Source: Aristolochia californica (Eukaryota; Streptophyta; Magnoliopsida; Piperales; Aristolochiaceae). From it: DNA of 64,000 nt. Made by a program: the position numbers and the translations under genes. Shown here piece after piece: positions 40,141 through 53,620 of this stretch. The notes under the pieces were generated by a model. It saw nothing but the letters and a program-made list of their open reading frames with translations, ran no database searches and was not told the DNA's origin. How positions within the stretch are numbered: the stretch's first letter is position 1; each line of letters starts with the position of its first letter. The stretch lies in contig JARWKL010000007.1 of the NCBI GenBank assembly GCA_029961685.1, positions 25,181,013 through 25,245,012 of the forward strand, given 5' to 3'.

Positions 40141-42162
40141 ATGACTTATGGGTTGCAATTCAACACTCAAGTTAAAAATACTCCGCAACCCATTTTTCCC
40201 GACGATTGCAAAACCTGAGATATAAAAACGAAAAGGTGCTTACAATCCCTAAAAATTATAGACACTCTTTGGAATTATCTCTCTCTACATTTGTGCATTG
40301 TGCATTTCCATTTTAGATGTACACATTTTTCTTAAATCAAAACTTCGAGTTTTTCGTTCTCCCATCATCCCGTAAACAAAAAAGGCAAATAAATCACAGC
40401 AAAATGAAAATTTCATAGTTGATGTACGGAAAAAGTTTAAAACAATAAAAAAAGTAAATGAAAAAAATTTATTCACACACCACAAATGAACACAAAAGTT
40501 TTGTTATCCAAGTTTGGGAAATTCCTCTAGTCCAAAACTAATATCTTGGAATTTTACATGAAGGAGATGTTTTCTACACATGTTTAAAAAATGGATATGC
40601 ATGCCAGAAACATGTTATAGATTCAAATGACCTATGGATCCAAAGCTTTTAAAGAGAATAACAAACGCTCCTTAAATTCTCGAGTGAACGTGCAGTGGGA
40701 TATTTGCCTGAGTCAAATAAGCCATTATTTTGCCCATATTCAAAAAGTTGAGCTAACAATCATAGATGATTGTAAAGTGATTTGTCATGCGTAACGGGCT
40801 ATATTTTTGTAAGAAATGACTTATGGATTTGAAGTCAACACTCAGTTAAAAATCGCCCACCTCCCCTGTTTCCCGACGATTGCAAAACCTTAGATATAAA
40901 AACGAAAGAGTGCATACGATCCCGAAAACATACATACACTCTTTGGAAATATCTCTCTCTACATTTGTGCATTGTGCATTTCCATTTTAGATGTACACTT
41001 TTTTCTTAAATCTGAACTTTGAGTTTTCGCTCCCCCTTCATCCCATAAACAAAAAAGGCAAAAAAGATGACAACAAAATAAAAGTTTTACAGTTGATGTG
41101 TGGAAAATATTTAAAATAATAACTAATTTAAATAAAAAATATCTATTCACACACCTCAAATGAACACAAAAGTTTTGTTATCCAAGTTTGGGAAATTCCA
41201 TTAGTCCAACCCTATTAAGCTTGGAATTTTACATGAAGGAGATTTTTTCTACACATGTTTTAAAAGTGGCTATGCATGCTTGAAACATGATAAAGATTCA
41301 AATGACCAATGGATCTAAAGCTTTCAAAGAGAATAACAAATGCTCATTAAATTCTCAAGTGAACATGCGGTGGGATATTTACCCGAGTCTAACAAGTAAT
41401 TATTTTGCCCATTTTCAAAAATTTGATCTAACAATCATAGATGATTGTAAAGTGATTTATCATGCGTAACGGGCTATATTTTTGTATGAAATGACTTATG
41501 GATTGCAATTCAGCACTCAATTAAAAATCCTTTGCCACCAATTTTTCCCGACGATTGCAAAACCTAAGATATAAAAACTAAAAAGAGCTCACAATCCCTA
41601 AAAATTACAGAAACTCTTTGGAATTATCTCACCCTATAATTGTGCACTGTGCTTTTCCATTTTAGATGTATAGTTTTTTCTTCAATCAAAACTTTGACTT
41701 TTCGCTCTCCCTTCAACCCGAAAACAAACAAGGCAAAAAGCTTACAACAAAATGAAAATTTTATAGTTGATGTATGGAAAAAATTTAAAAAAATAATAGA
41801 TATAAATAAAGAAAATTTATTCACCCAACACAAATGAAGACAACTTTTGTTATCCAATTTTGGGAAATTCCACTAATTTAACCCTAATAGCTTGGAATTT
41901 TGCAAGAAAGAGATTTCGCCCACACATGTTTTAAAAATGGATATGCATGTTTGAAACATGTTGAAGATACAAATGAGCTATGGATTCAAAGCTTTTAAAG
42001 AGAATAACAAACGCTCATTAAATTCTCAAGTGAACTTGCGGTGGGATATTTACCCGAGTCAAACATGCCATTATTTTGCCCATTTGCAAAAAGCTGACAA
42101 AATTAATCATAGATGATTGTAATGTGATTTATCTTGTGTAACGGGCTATATTTTTGTATGAA
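40141..42162 (+). repeat. Trimer C-A-B
   Basis: Units are C at 40141, A at 40816 and B at 41491. C and A share many private variants with the units at 44186 and 44860 (ATGGGTTGC, GGAGATGTTTTC, CATGTTATAGATTC, TTTTACAGTTGATG). Confidence 0.94.
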
Positions 42163-44185
42163 ATGACTTATGGATTGCAATTCAACACTCAGTTAAAAAT
42201 GCTCCGCAACCCATTTTTCCCGTCGATTGCAAAACCTGAGATATAAAAACGAAAAGGTGCTTACAAACCCTAAAAATTACCGACACACTTTGGAATTATC
42301 TCTCTCTACATATGTGCATTGGGCATTTCCGTTTTAGATGTACACATTTTTCTTAAATCAAAACTTCGAGTTTTTCGCTCTCCCTTCATCCCGTAAACAA
42401 AAAAGGCAAATAAATCATAGCAAAATGAAAATTTCATAGTTGATGTACGGAAAAAGTTTAAAGCAATAAAAAAAGTAAATGAAGAAAATTTATTCACACA
42501 CGACAAATGAACACAAAAGTTTTGTTATCCAAGATTTGTAAATTCCACTTATCCAAAACTAATATCTTGGAATTTTACTTGAAGGAGAATTTTTCTACAC
42601 ATGTTTTAATAATTTATTTGCATGCCAGAAACATGTTAAAGATTCAAATGACCAATGGATGCAAAGCTTTCGAAGATAATAACAAACGCTCATTAAATTC
42701 TCAAGTGAAAGTGCGGTGGGATATTTGCCCGAGTCAAACAAGCCAATATTTTGGGCATATTCAAAAAGTAGAGCTAACAATCATAGATGATTGTAAAGTG
42801 ATTTGTCATGCGTAACGGGCTATATTTTTGTAAGAAATGACTTATGGATTTGAAGTCAACACTCAGTTAAAACTCGCCCGCCTCCCCTGTTTCCCGACGA
42901 CTGCAAAACCTTAGATATAAAAACGAAAGAGTGCATACGATCGCTAAAACATACAGACACTCTTTGGAAATATCTCTCTCTACATTTGTGCATTGTGCAT
43001 TTCCATTTTAGATGTACACTTTTTTCTTAAATCAGAACTTTGAGTTTTCGCTCCCCCTTCATCCCGTAAAATAAAAAGGCAAAAAAGATCACAACAAAAT
43101 AAAAATTTTATAGTTGATGTGTGGAAAATATTTAAAATAATAACTAATGTAAATAAAAAATATCTATTCACACACCTCAAATGAACACAAAATTTTTGTT
43201 ATCCAAGTTTGGGAAATTCCATTAGTCCAACCCTATTAAGCATGGAATTTTACATGAAGGTGATTTTTTCTACACATGTTTTAAAAATGGATATGCACGC
43301 TTGAAAAATGTTAAAGATTCAAATGACCTATGGATCCAAAGCTTTTAAAGAGAATAAAAAACGCTCATTAAATTCTCAGGTGAACGTGCGGTGGGATATT
43401 TACCCGAGTCTAACAAGTCATTATTTTGCCCATTTTCAAAAATTTGATCTAATAATCATAAATGATTGTAAATTGATTTATCATGCGTAACGGGCTATAT
43501 TTTTTTATGAAATGACTTATGGATTGCAATTCAACACTTAGTTAAAAATCCTCTACCACCAATTTTTCCCGACGATTGCAAAACCTGAGATATAAAAGCT
43601 GAAAAGAGCTTACAATCCCTAAAAATTAAAGAAACTCTTTGTCATGATCTCACCCTACAATTCTACATTTTTCTTTTCCATTTTAGATGCACACTTTTTT
43701 CTTAAATCAAAACTATGACTTTTCGCTCTCCCTTCTTCTCGAAAACAAACAAGGCAAAAAGCTTACAACAAAATGAAAATTTTATAGTTGATGTATGGAA
43801 AAAATTTAAAACAATAACAAATATAAATAAAGAAAATTTTTTCACCCAACACAAATGGACACAAAAGTTTTGTTATCCAATTATCGGAAATTCCACTAGT
43901 TTAACCCTAATAGCTTGGAATTTTGCAAGAAAGAGATTTCATTCACACATGTTTTAAAAATGGATATGCATGTTTGAAACATGTTAAAGATGCAAATGAG
44001 CTATGCATGCAATGATTTTAAAGAGAATGACAAACGCTCATTCAATTCTCAAATGAACTAGGCGTGGGATATTTACCCGAGTCGAACATGCCATTATCTT
44101 GCCCATTTGCAAACAGCTGACATAATTAATCATAGAGGATTGTAATGTGATTTATCATTCATAACGGGCTATATTTTTGTATGAA
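42163..44185 (+). repeat. Trimer C-A-B
   Basis: Units are C at 42163, A at 42837 and B at 43512. C shares CCCGTCGATTG and TTACCGACACACTTTGG with the truncated C at 39087. B shares AAAGCTGAAAAGAGC, AGAAACTCTTTGT and AACTATGAC with the B at 39470. Confidence 0.94.
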
Positions 44186-46206
44186 ATGACTTATGGGTTG
44201 CAATTCAACACTCAGTTAAAAATACTACGCAACCCATTTTTCCCGATGATTGCAATACCTGAGATATAAAAACGAAAAGGTGCTTACAATCCCTAAAAAT
44301 TACAGACACTCTTTGGAATTATCTCTCTCTACATATGTGCATTGTGCATTTCCGTTTTAGATGTGCACATTTTTCTTAAATTAAAACTTCGAGTTTTTTG
44401 CTCTCCCTTCATCCCGTAAACAAAAAAGGCAAATAGATCACAACAACATGGAAATTTCATAGTTGATGTACGGAAAAAGTTTAAAACAGTAAAAAAAGTA
44501 AATGAAGAAAATTTATTAACACACCACAAATGAACACAAAAGTTTTGTTATCCAAGTTTGGGAAATTCCACAAGTCAAAAATTAATATCTTGGAATTTTA
44601 CATGGAGGAGATGTTTTCTACACATGTTTTAAAAATGGATATGCATGCCAGAAACATGTTATAGATTCAAATGACCTATGGATCCAAAGCTTTTAAAGAG
44701 AATAACAAACGCTCATTAAATTCTCAAGTGAACGTGCAGTGGGATATTTGCCCGAGTCAAACAAGCCATTATTTTGCCCATATTCAAAAAGTTGAGCTAA
44801 CAATCATAGATGATTGTAAAGTGATTTGTCATGCGTAACGGGCTATATTTTTGTAAGAAATGACTTATGGATTTGAAGTCAACACTTAGTTAAAAATCGC
44901 CCACCTCCCCCTTTTCCCGATGATTGCAAAACCTTAGATATAAAAATGAAAGAGTGCATACGATCCCAAAAACATACAGACACTCTTTGGAAATATCTCT
45001 CTCTGCATTTGTGCATTGTGCATTTCCATTTTAGATGTACACTTTTTTCTTAAATCAGAACTTTGAGTTTTCGCTCCCCCTTCATCCCATAAACAAAAAA
45101 GGCAAAAAAGATCACAACAAAATAAAAATTTTACAGTTGATGTGTGGAAAATATTTAAAATAATAACTAATGTAAATAAAAAATATCTATTCACACACCA
45201 CAAATGAACACAAAAGTTTTGTTATCCAAGTTTGGGAAATTCCATTGGTCCAACCCTATTAAGCTTGGAATTTTACTTGAAGGAGATTTTTTCTACACAT
45301 GTTTTAAAAATGAATATGTATGCTTGAAACATGTTAAAGATTCAAATAACCAATGGATCCAAAGCTTTCAAAGAGAATAACAAATGCTCATTAAATTCTC
45401 AGGTGAACGTGCGACGGGATATTTACCCGAGTCTAACAAGTCATTATTTTGCCCATTTTCAAAAATTTGATCTAACAATCATAGATGATTGTAAAATGAT
45501 TTATCATGCATAACGGGCTATATTTTTTTATAAAATGACATATGGACTGCAATTCAACTCTCAGTTAAAAATCCTCTGCCACCAATTTTTCCCGACGATT
45601 GTAAAACCTGAGATATAAAAACTAAAAACAGCTTACAATCCCTAAAAATTACAGACACTCTTTGGAATTGTCTCTCCCTGCAATTGTGCACTGTGCTTTT
45701 CCATTTTAGATGTACACTTTTATCTTAAATCAAAACTTTGACTTTTCGCTCTCTCTTCATCCCGAAAACAAACAAGGCAAAAAGCTTACAACAAAATTAA
45801 AATTTTATAATTGATGTATGGAAAAAATTTAAAACAATAACAAATATAAATAAAAAAAATTTATTCACCCAACACAAATGAACACAAAAGTTTTGTTATC
45901 CAATTTTTGGAATTTCCACTAGTTTAACCCTAATAGCTTGGAATTTTGCAAGAAAGAGATTTTATCCACACATTTTTAAAAAATGGATATGCATGTTTGA
46001 AACATGTTAAAGATGCAAATGAGCTATGGAGGCAAATATTTTAAAGAGAATAACAAACGCTCATTAAATTCTCAAGTGAACTTGGTGGGATATTTACCCG
46101 AGTCAAACATGCCATTATTTTGCCCATTTGCAAAAAGATGACATAATTAATCATAGATGATTTTAATGTGATTTATCATGCGTAACGGGCTATATTTTTG
46201 TATGAA
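44186..46206 (+). repeat. Trimer C-A-B
   Basis: Units are C at 44186, A at 44860 and B at 45535. C and A match the units one hexamer (4044 bp) to the left. B shares GGAATTGTCTCTCC and CAACTCTCAG with the next B at 47554. Confidence 0.94.
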
Positions 46207-47493
46207 ATGACTTATGGATTGCAATTGAACACTCAGTTAAAAATTCTCCGCGACCCATTTTTCCTGACGATTGCAAAACCTGAGATATAAAAACGAAAAG
46301 GTGCTTACAATCCCTAAAAATTACAGCCACTCTTTGGAATTATTTCTCTCTACATATGTGCGTAGTGCATTTCCGTTTTTGATGTACACATTTTTCTTAA
46401 ATCAAAACTTCGAGTTTTTCGCTCTCCCTTCATCCCGTAAACAAAAAAGGCAAAGAGATCACAGCAAAATGACAATTTCATAGTTGATGTACGGAAAAAG
46501 TTTAAAACAATAAAAAAAGTAAATGAAGAAAATTTATTCACACACCACAAATGAACACAAAAGTTTTGTTATCCAAGTTTGGGAAATTCCACTAGTCCAA
46601 AACTAATATCTTGGAATTTTACATGAAGGAGATTTTTTCTACACATGTTTTAAAAATGTATATGCATGCCAGAAACATGTTAAAGAGTCAAATGACCTAT
46701 GGATCCAAATCTTTTAAAGAGAATAACAAACGCTCATTAAATTCTCAAGTGAACGTGCGGTGGGATATTTGCCTGAGTCAAACAAGCCATTATTTTTCAC
46801 ATATTCAAAAAGTTCAGCTAACAATCATAGATGATTCTAAAGTGATTTCTCATGCGTCATGGGCTATATTTTTTTAAGAAATGACTTATGGATATTAAGT
46901 CAACACTCAGTTAAAAATCACCCGCCTCCCCCGTTTACCGACGATTGCATAATCTTAGATATAAAAATGAAAGAGTGCATACGATCCCTAAAACATACGG
47001 ACACTCTTTGGAAATATCTCTCTCTACATTTGTGCATTGTGCATTTCCATTTTAGATGTACACTTTTTTTCTTAAATCAGACCTTTGAGTTTTCGCTCCC
47101 CCTTCAACCCGTAAACAAAAAAGGCAAAAAAGATCACAAAAAAATTAAAATTTTATAGTTGATGGTGGAAAATATTTAAAATAATAACTAATGTAAATAA
47201 AAATATCTAATCACACACCACAAATGAACACAAAAGTTTTGTTATCAAGTTTGGGAAATTCCATTAGTCCAACCCTATTAAGCTTGGAATTTTACATGAA
47301 GGAGATTTTTTCTACACATGTTTTAAAAATGGATATGCATGCTTGAAACATGTTAAAGATTGAAATGACCTATGGATCCAAAGCTTTTAAAGAGAATAAC
47401 AAACGCTCATTAAATTCTCAAGTGAACGTGAGGTGGGATATTTACCCGAGTCTAACAAATCATTATTTTGCCCATTTTCAAAAATTTGATCTA

Positions 47494-47511
47494 ACAATCA
47501 TAGATGATTGT
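47494..47511. repeat. Dyad ACAATCATAGATGATTGT (example copy)
   Basis: Eight-base arms flank a 2-base centre. The full form is in most A and C tails; B tails keep only the inner AATCATAGATGATT. It lies about 45-60 bases before the next unit start. Confidence 0.8.
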
Positions 47512-48010
47512 AAAGTGATTTATCATGCGTAACGGGCTATATTTTTGTATGAAATGACATATGGATTGCAATTCAACTCTCAGTTAAAAATACTCTGCCA
47601 CCAATTTTTCCCGACGATTGCAAAACCTGAGATATAAAAACTAAAAACAGCTTACAATCCCTAAAAATTACAGACACTCTTTGGAATTGTCTCTCCATGC
47701 AATTGTGCATTGTGCTTTTCCATTTTAGATGTACATTTTTTTCTTAAATCAAAACTTTGACTTTTCGTTCTCCCTTCATCCCGAAAACAAACAAGGCAAA
47801 AAGCTTACAACAAAATTAAAATTTTATAGTTGATGTACAGAAAAAATTTAAAAAAATAACAAATATAAATAAAGAAAATTTATTCACCCAACACAAATGA
47901 ACACAAAAGTTTTGTTATCCAATTTTTGGAAATTGCACTAGTTTAACCATAATAGCTTGGAATTTTGCAAGAAAGAGATTTTATCCACACATGTTTTAAA
48001 AATGGATATG

Positions 48011-48025
48011 CATGTTTGAAACATG
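48011..48025. repeat. B-class palindrome CATGTTTGAAACATG (example)
   Basis: Seven-base arms surround a single G. It is perfect in most B units and mismatched in A (CATGCTTGAAACATG) and C (CATGCCAGAAACATG). It nests inside the longer dyad found in all classes. Confidence 0.8.
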
Positions 48026-49337
48026 TTAAAGATGCAAATGAGCTATGGATGCAAATCTTTGAAAGAGAATAACAAACGCTCATTAAATTCTCAAGTGAAC
48101 TTGGCGTGGGATATTTACCCGAGTCAAACATGCCATTATTTTGCCCATTTGCAAAAAGCTGACATAATTAATCATAGATGATTTTAATGTGATTTATCAT
48201 GTGTAACGGGCTATATTTTTGTATGAAATGACTTATGGATTGCAATTCAACACTCTGTTAAAAATCCTCCGCAATCCATTTTTCCCGATGATTGCAAAAC
48301 CTGAGATATAAAAACGAAAAGGTGCTTACAATCCCTAAAAATTACAGCCACTCTTTGGAATTATATCTCTCTACATATGTGCGTTGTGCATTTCCGTTTT
48401 AGATGTACACAGTTTTCTTAAATCAGAACTTCGAGTTTTTCGCTCTCCCTTCATCCCGTAAACCAAAAAGGCAAAGAGATCACAGCAAAATGAAAATTTC
48501 ATATTTGATGTACGGAAAAAGTTTAAAACAATAAAAATAGTAAATGAAGAAAATTTATAGACACACCACAAATGAACACAAAAGTTTTGTTATCCAAGTT
48601 TGGGAAATTCCACTAGTCCAAAACTAATATCTTGGAATTTTACATGAAGGAGATTTTTTCTACACTTGTTTTAAAAATGTATATGCATGCCAGAAACATG
48701 TTAAAGATTCAAATGACCTATGGATCCAAAGCTTTTAAAGAGAATAACAAACGCCCATTAAATTCTCAAGTGAACGTGCGGTGGGATATTTGCCCGAGTC
48801 AAACAAGCCATTATTTTTCCCGTATTCAAAAAGTTGAGCTAACAATCATAGATGATTCTAAAGTGATTTGTCATGCGTAACGGGCTATATTTTTTTAAGA
48901 AATAACTTATGGATTTGAAGTCAACACTCAGTTAAAAATCGCCCGCCTCCCCCGTTTCTCAACGATTGCATAATCTTAGATATAAAAACGAAAGAGTGCA
49001 TACGATCCCTAAAACATACAGACACTCTTTGGAAATATCTCTCTCTACATTTGTGCATTGTCCATTTCCATTTTAGATGTACACTTTTTTCTTAAATTAG
49101 AACTTTGAGTTTTCGCTCCCCCTTCATCCCGTAAACAAAAAAGGAAAAAGAGATCACAACAAAATAAAAATTTTATAGTTGATGTGTAGAAAATATTTAA
49201 AATAATAACTAATGTAAATAAAAAATATCTATTCACACACCACAAATGAACACAAAAACTTTGTTATCAAGTTTGGGAAATTCCATTAGTCCAACCCTAT
49301 TAAGCTTGGAATTTTACATGAAGGAAATTTTTTCTAC

Positions 49338-49375
49338 ACATGTTTTAAAAATGGATATGCATGCTTGAAACATGT
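49338..49375. repeat. Dyad ACATGTTT ... AAACATGT (example copy)
   Basis: Two 8-base arms, 49338-49345 and 49368-49375, are exact reverse complements across 22 bases. Nearly every unit of all classes carries this dyad just 3' of TTGGAATTTTAC or GC. The loop holds the self-complementary TGCATG. It may be a protein site or a hairpin; only the symmetry is observed. Confidence 0.8.
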
Positions 49376-49551
49376 TAAAGATTAAAATGACCTATGGATC
49401 CAAAGCTTTTAAACAGAATAACAAACGCTCATTAAATTCTCAAGTGAACGTGCGGTGGGATATTTACCCGAGTCTAACAAGTCATTATTTTGCCCATTTT
49501 CAAAAATTTGATCTAACAATCTTAGATGATTGTAAAGTGATTTATCATGCG

Positions 49552-49589
49552 TAACGGGCTATATTTTTGTATGAAATGACTTATGGATT
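49552..49589. other. Near-invariant unit-boundary block (example copy)
   Basis: TAACGGGCTATATTTTTGTA followed by TGAAATGACTTATGGATT is almost unchanged in all three classes, while flanking positions separate the classes. Several class jumps (7518, 11568, 50923) fall in or next to it. Confidence 0.7.
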
Positions 49590-50249
49590 GCCATTCAAGC
49601 CTCAGTTAAAAATCCTCTGCCTCAAATTTTTCCCAACGAATGTAAAACCTGAGATATAAAACTAAAAAGAGCTTACAATCCCTAAACATTACAGAGACTC
49701 TTTGGAATTATCTCTCCCTACAATTGTGCATTGTGCTTTTCCATTTTAGATGTACACTTTTTTTCCTAAATCAAAACTTTGACTTTTCGCTCTCCCTTCA
49801 TCCCGAAAACAAACAAGGAAAAAAGCTTACAACAAAATGAAAATTTTATAGTTGATGTATGGAAAAAATTTAAAACAGTAACAAATATAAATAAAGAAAA
49901 TTTATTCACCCAACACAAATGAACACAAAAGTTTTGTTATCCAATTTTGGGAAATTCCACTAGTTTAACCATAATAGCTGGGAATTTTGCAAGAAAGTGA
50001 TTTTATCCACACATGTTTTGAAAATGGATATGCATGTTTGATACATGTTCAAGATGCAAATGAGCTATGGATGCAAAGCTTTTAAAAAGAATAACAAACG
50101 CTCATTAAATTCTCAAGTGAACTTGCGGTGGGATATTTACCCGAGTCAAACATGCATTTATTTTGTCCATTTGAAAAAAGCTGACATAATTAATCATAGA
50201 TGATTGTAAAGTGATTTATCATGCGTAACGGGCTATATTTTTGTATGAA

Positions 50250-52269
50250 ATGACTTATGGATTGCAATTTAACACTCAATTAAAAATCCTCCGCAGCCCA
50301 TTTTTCCCGACGATTGCAAAACCTGAGGTATAAAAATGAAAAGGTGCTTACAATCCCTAAAAATTACAGACACTCTTTGGAATTATCTCTCTCTACATAT
50401 GTGCATTGTGCATTTCCGTTTTAGATGTGCACATTTTTCTTAAATCAAAACTTCGAGTTTTTTGCTCTCCCTTCATCCCGTAAACAAAAAGGCAAATAGA
50501 TTACGGCAAAATGAAAATTTCATAGTTGATGTACGGAAAAAGTTTAAAACAATAAAAAAATTAAATGAAGAAAATTTATTCACACACCACAAATGAACAC
50601 AAAAGTTTTTTTATCCAAGTTTGGGAAATTACACTAGTCCAAAACTAATATCTTGGAATTTTACATGAAGGAGATTTTTTCTACACATGTTTTAAGAATG
50701 TATATGCATGCCAGAAACATGTTAAAGATTCAAATGACCTATGGATCCAAAGCTTTTAAAGAGAATAACAAACGCTCCTTAAATTCTCAAGTGAACGTGC
50801 GGTGGGATATTTGCCCGAGTCAAACAAGCCATTATTTTGCCCATATTCAAAAAGTTTAGCTAACAATCATAGATGATTGTAAAGTGATTTGTCATGCGTA
50901 ACGGGCTATTTTTTTGTATGAAATGACTTATGGATTGCAATTCAACACTCAATTAAAAATCCTCTGGCACCAATTTTTACCGACGATTGCAAAATCTGAG
51001 ATATAAAAACTAAAAAGAGCTTACAATCCCCAAAAATTACAGACACTTTTTGGAATTATCTCTCCCTACAATTGTGCATTGTGATTTTCCATTTTAGATG
51101 TACACTCTTTTCTTAAATCAAAACTTTGACTTTTCACTCTCCCTTCATCCCGAAAACAAACAAGGCAAAAAGCTTACAACAAAATGAAAATTTTATAGTT
51201 GATGTATGGAAAAAATTTAAAACAATAACAAATATAAATAAAGAAAATTTATTCACCCAACACAAATGAACACAAAAGTTTTGTTATCCAATTTTGGGAA
51301 TTTCCACTAGTTTAACCCTAATAGCTTGGAATTTTGCAAGAAAGAGATTTCGTCCACACATGTTTTAAAAATGGATATGCATGTTTTTAACATGTTAAAG
51401 ATGCAAATGAGCTAAGGATGCAAAGCTTTTAAGGAGAATAACAAACGCTCATTAAATTCTCAAGTGAACTTGGCGTGGGATATGTACCCGCGTCTAACAA
51501 GTCATTATTTTGCCCATTTTCAAAAATTTGATCTTACAATCATAGATGAATGTAAAGTGATTTATCATGCGTAACGGGCTATATTTTTCTATGAAATGAC
51601 TTGTGGATTGCAATTCAACACTCAGTTAAAAATCCTCTGCCACCAATTTTTCCTGACGATTGCAAAACCTGAGATATAAATACTAAAAAGAGCTTACAAT
51701 CCCTAAAAATTACAGACACTCTTTGGAATTATCTCTCCCTACAATTGTGCATTGTGCTTTTCCATTTTAGATGTACATTTTTTTGTTAAATAAAAACATT
51801 GACTTTTCGCTCTCCCTTCATCCCGATAACAACCAAGGCAAAAAAGCTTACTAAAAAATGAAATTTTATAGTTGATGTATGGAAAAAATTTAAAACAATA
51901 ACAAATAAAAATAAAGAAAATTTATTCACCCAACACAAATGAACACAAAAGTTTTGTTATCCAATTTTGGGAAATTCCACTAGTTTAACCCTAATAGCTT
52001 GGAATTTTGCAAGAAAGAGATTTCATCCACACATGTTTTAAAAATGGATATACCTGTTTGAAACATGTTAAAGATTCAAATGAGCTATGGATGCAAAGCT
52101 TTTAAAGAGAATAAAAAATGCTCATTAAATTCTCAAGTGAACTTGCGGTGGGATATTGACCCGAGTCAAACATGCCATTATTTTGCCCATTTGCAAAAAG
52201 CTGACATAATTAATCATAGATGATTGTAATGTGATTCATCATGCGTAACGGGCTATAGTTTTGTATGAA
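50250..52269 (+). repeat. Irregular trimer C-(B/A)-B
   Basis: Units are C at 50250, B at 50923 and B at 51596. C ends with a C tail yet is followed by B, a jump at the boundary. The first B switches to an A tail near 51495 (CGTCTAACAAGTC), then a second B follows. Confidence 0.9.
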
Positions 52270-53620
52270 ATGACTTATGAATTGTAATTCAACACTCAGT
52301 TAAAAATCCTCTGCAACCCATTTTTCCCGACGTTTACAAAACCTGAGATATAAAAACGAAAAGGAGCTTACAATCCCTAAAAATTACAGACACTCTTTGG
52401 AATGATCTCTCTCTACATATGTGCATTGTGTATTTCCGTTTTAGATGTACACTTTTTTCTTAAATCAGAACTTTGAGTTTTTGCTGCCCCCTTCATCCCG
52501 TAAAAAAAAAAGGCAAAAAAGATCAAAACAAAATAAATATTTTACAGTTGATGTCTGGAAAGTATTTGAAATAATAACTAATGTAAATTAAAAATATCTA
52601 TTCACACACCACAAATGAACACAAAAATTTTGTTATCAAAGTTTGGGAAATTCCAGTAGTCCAACTCTATTAAGCTTGGAATTTTACATGAAGGAGATTT
52701 TTTCTACGGATGTTTTAAAAATGGATATGCACGCTTGAAACATGTTAAAGATTCAAATGAACAATGGATCCAAAGCTTTCAAAGAGAATAACAAACGCTA
52801 ATTAAATTCTCACGTGAATGTGCGGTGGGAGATTTACCCGAGTCTAACAAGTCATTATTTTGCCCATTTTAAAAAATTTGTTCTAACAATCATAAATGAT
52901 TGTAAAGTAATTTATCATGCGTAACGGGCTATATTTTTGTATGAAATGTCTTATGGATTGCCATTCAACACTCAGTTAAAAATCCTCTGCCACCAATTTT
53001 TCCCGACGATTGCAAAACCTGAGATATAAAAACTAAAAAGACCTTACAATCCCTAAAAATTACAGGCACTCTTTGGAATTATCTCTCCCTACAATTGTGC
53101 ATTGTGCTTTTTCCATTTTAGATGTACACTTTTTTCTTAAATCAAAACTTTGACTTTTCGCTCTCCCTTCATCCCGAAAACAAAAAAGGCAAAAAGCCTA
53201 CATCAAAATGAAAATTTTATCGTTGATGTATGGAAAAAATTTAAAACAATAACAAATATAAATAAAGAAAATTTATTCACCCAACACAAATGAAAAAAAA
53301 AGTTTTGTTATCCAATTTTGGGAAATTCCACTAGTTTAACCCTAATAGCTTGGAATTTTGCAAGAAAGAGATTTCATCCGCACATGTTTTGAAAATGGAT
53401 ATGCATGTTTGAAACATGTTAAAGATGCAAATGAGCTATGGATGCAAAGCTTTTAAAGAGAATAAAAAACACTCATTAAATGCTGAAGTGAACTTGCGGT
53501 GGGAAATTTACCCGAGTCAAACATGCCATCATTTTGCCCATTTGCAAAAAGCTGACATAATTAATCATAGATGATTGTAATGTGATTTATCATGCGTAAC
53601 GGGCTATATTTTTGTATGAA
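52270..53620 (+). repeat. C/A hybrid followed by B
   Basis: The unit at 52270 is C up to ACATATGTGCATTGTG and TTTCCGTTTTAG, then A from about 52455 (AGAACTTTGAG, ATAATAACTAATG, GAGTCTAACAAGTC). Length is normal (676 bp). B follows at 52946. Confidence 0.9.

Larger units (their letters stand above)
46207..48227 (+). repeat. Trimer C-A-B
   Basis: Units are C at 46207, A at 46881 and B at 47554. C has TTACAGCCACTC, CAAAGAGATCACAG and AAAATGTATATGC; A has GCATAATCTTAG. The next trimer repeats all of these. Confidence 0.95.
48228..50249 (+). repeat. Trimer C-A-B
   Basis: Units are C at 48228, A at 48902 and B at 49576. It is a close copy of the preceding trimer (shared TTACAGCCACTC, GCATAATCTTAG, GATGATTCTAAAG), 2021 bp away. 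Confidence 0.95.

Noticed and set aside
50800..50840. CENP-B-box-like match on the minus strand around GCCCGAGTCAAACAAGCC in C tails
   Set aside because: The reverse complement fits 7 of the 9 core bases of the mammalian CENP-B box. A match that good is expected about once or twice by chance in 674 bp on both strands, and A and B tails match equally or worse.
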